This document shows positions 33,781-35,390 of a stretch of 35,390 nt of DNA, in pieces (the stretch's first letter is position 1; each line of letters begins with the position of its first letter). Location: NCBI GenBank assembly GCA_023443625.1, contig JAEZTQ010000013.1, positions 1 to 35,390 on the forward strand, written 5' to 3'. The DNA comes from Bacillota bacterium (GTDB lineage: Bacteria; Bacillota_A; Clostridia; Lachnospirales; Lachnospiraceae). The notes under the pieces were generated by a model, which had not been told where the DNA came from, ran no database searches, and worked only from the letters and a program-made list of their open reading frames with translations. A program made the position numbers and the translations under genes.

Positions 33781-35390
33781 GTCTCGCTCATTAGAGGTTC
33801 TTTTTGAAGAAGGGCTTAATATTATTTTGGGTGGAAACAAGACTGGTAAATCCTCAATAATTAAAAGTATATTCACAACCTTTGGATGTGAGTGCAAGAG
33901 AATAGAAAAGGATTGGAAAAGCTTGATTTCTTCTTACTTGCTATTTTTTAATTATGGTAAAGAGTTTTGCATTGTGCGACAAGGCAAAAAATTTCAGATA
34001 TTTGAAAATGTAAGTGATAAATTTTCTTGTATTATCGAAACTGAAGAATTTCATGAATATAGTAATTGCTTGATGAATATTTTTGAAGTTAAGATGCCTT
34101 GTATTTCAAAAGATGGAAAACAATTCAACATTACGCCACCATTACTTTTTAGATTTCAGTACATCGACCAAGACGAAGGCTGGAGTAAAATATCAGATTC
34201 TTTTGATAGAATAGGATATATCAAAGATTGGAAACCGAATACAAACAAGTATGTATGCGGATACCTTGATGATGGATATTATGCACTACAAGCACAAAAA
34301 TCAGAACATATAATAAAAAAGGATGACAAGAAAAAAGAACTTAGCTATAATCAAAATTTTGTTTCACGTATCTCTGCTACTTTAGCACAAGTGGAAAAAT
34401 CAGAGTCTATTGAGGAGAATACAGCTACTATTGAGTCGCTACTTGCTAAAGCAGAAGAATTGAGAAAGATGCAGTTTTCTTGTAAGGCTGAGATGGCTAT
34501 ACTTGAGAACGAAATATATATTAATCAGCACAAATTGCACATTGTCGAACATAGTCTTATGGAAACAGAGAAAGATATCGAATTTGCCATGGAACAAGAG
34601 ATTGAGTTGGTATGTCCGACTTGCGGAGCTATTTATTCTAATGGATTAGATGAACAACTAAATTTAAGTTCTGATTATGCTCATTGCGAAAAGCTTAAAG
34701 CAGAACTGATAAAAATAATATCTGTTTCAAAGAATAACTTAGTTGACTTAAAAGAAAAATATAGCGTCATTGCTAATGAGCTTCAGTCTATTGAACTAAA
34801 AATACAGCATTCACAAGAATTATTGTTGTATTCATCCTTTTATAAGAGCAAAGGTAAGTATGAAATATATGAATCATGTAATAAACAACTTGAAGTTATT
34901 CAAGGTGAGATAGATTCCTATGTTTCACAAATTGCAATACTGGACGAAGAAATCAATAAAAAGAAATCTAACAAACGGTCAAAAGAGATAAGAAGTGAAA
35001 TAGAGGGATATTGTCATACCTTAGCAGATGCTATTAATGTTCCTAAGACGTTTATAAAACTAAGAGACTTTGTGCAGGTAATCGATCGTACTGGTAGCGA
35101 AACTCCAAGGTTGGTTTATATGTACCAGTCCGCATTATATCTTTACAATTTAAATAGAACTTATAGTCCGTTCAATTTCTATGTGATCGATACTCCCAAT
35201 CAGCAGGGACAGGATGTGGCAAATCTCCAAAGCATATTTAAATCTCTAGAGTTATTTTTGTCAAAGAATGGACAAGTGATTGTGGGCACAGAAAGAGAAA
35301 CTGGCCTTGAAGAAAAAGCAAGCAATATAATTACATTGACAGAAAAAAGAAGATGCTTAAATGATACGAATTTTAGAGAGCATCTTGAAC
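33734..35390 (+). CDS. SMC/Rad50-like ATPase, LmuB-like (incomplete at window end)
   Basis: At least 552 residues; the frame is still open at the last base. AGGAGG at 33719-33724 precedes the ATG. Walker A is GGNKTGKSS (33-41) after the strand GLNIIL, as in SMC/Rad50 proteins. Coiled coils (about 190-290 and 305-420) flank a CPTC motif (Cys294, Cys297), a Rad50-type zinc hook. The second lobe has RTGSETPRLVYMYQSALYLY (signature-region equivalent) and Walker B FNFYVIDTPNQQGQD with Asp486. The arrangement is that of AAA/ABC ATPases in Lamassu and ABC-three-component operons, which dimerise on DNA ends or foreign DNA and unleash the paired nuclease (established for Lamassu, inferred here). The catalytic core is complete; only the C-terminal tail is cut. 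Confidence 0.8.
   Translation, partial: MKRLIIKKLIVISQSESRSLEVLFEEGLNIILGGNKTGKSSIIKSIFTTFGCECKRIEKDWKSLISSYLLFFNYGKEFCIVRQGKKFQIFENVSDKFSCIIETEEFHEYSNCLMNIFEVKMPCISKDGKQFNITPPLLFRFQYIDQDEGWSKISDSFDRIGYIKDWKPNTNKYVCGYLDDGYYALQAQKSEHIIKKDDKKKELSYNQNFVSRISATLAQVEKSESIEENTATIESLLAKAEELRKMQFSCKAEMAILENEIYINQHKLHIVEHSLMETEKDIEFAMEQEIELVCPTCGAIYSNGLDEQLNLSSDYAHCEKLKAELIKIISVSKNNLVDLKEKYSVIANELQSIELKIQHSQELLLYSSFYKSKGKYEIYESCNKQLEVIQGEIDSYVSQIAILDEEINKKKSNKRSKEIRSEIEGYCHTLADAINVPKTFIKLRDFVQVIDRTGSETPRLVYMYQSALYLYNLNRTYSPFNFYVIDTPNQQGQDVANLQSIFKSLELFLSKNGQVIVGTERETGLEEKASNIITLTEKRRCLNDTNFREHLE

Noticed and set aside
1..35390. Insertion sequence or prophage in the window
   Set aside because: No transposase, integrase or phage structural gene could be recognised on either strand; only indirect scars (repeats, gene remnants) are visible.

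Overview
The window is low-GC, Gram-positive DNA with strong AGGAGG-type ribosome binding sites. It reads like a clostridial genome, most likely Lachnospiraceae (a plant-polysaccharide-degrading relative of Lachnoclostridium). The reasons are the core order yicC-remA-rpoZ-lepB-holA, an omega subunit beginning MLHPSYTDLM, a lipoprotein of the Cthe_2159 type, and a YesMN/LplABC/GH43 sugar locus. No rRNA, CRISPR array or intact transposase is visible.

Layout. Positions 1-4650 hold chromosomal core: a 5'-truncated Rrf2 regulator, a small conserved protein on the minus strand, then yicC, remA, rpoZ (gmk is not at its usual place between remA and rpoZ), lepB and holA, closed by a terminator and tRNA-Ser(CGA). 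From 4651 to about 8500 the content becomes accessory: a 460-bp gap with 10-bp repeats and a strong terminator, a free-standing VanT-like membrane acyltransferase domain, a gene start cut off by its neighbour, and a minus-strand MerR regulator plus serine-hydrolase operon with a textbook 19-bp-spacer MerR promoter. Positions 8504-12927 encode a Na+/phosphate cotransporter with a PhoU-like tail, followed by a PhoB/PhoR-type two-component pair. Positions 13233-19988 carry an amidohydrolase, a membrane chemoreceptor, two lipoproteins (one a Cthe_2159-like beta-helix carbohydrate-binding protein) and a likely orphan WapI-type immunity protein.

Positions 20268-31168 form one sugar-uptake locus. 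A YesM/YesN two-component system faces a divergent operon of a lipoprotein sugar-binding protein, two LplB/LplC-type permeases and two cytoplasmic GH43 glycosidases, one of them 911 residues with several modules. The likely job is sensing, import and intracellular trimming of arabinose- or xylose-containing oligosaccharides. No transporter ATPase is encoded here, so a shared MsmK-type ATPase is expected elsewhere.

Positions 31169-32320 are a gene graveyard: three unrelated gene tails (histidine kinase, homocysteine S-methyltransferase, surface protein) lie end to end. Immediately after it comes the most interesting unit, a defence-like operon. It encodes a DUF4297/Cap4-type nuclease, a 45-residue overlapping mini-protein, and an SMC/Rad50-like ATPase with a CPTC zinc hook that runs off the window end. 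This matches Lamassu / ABC-three-component anti-phage architecture but with an unusually small middle component.
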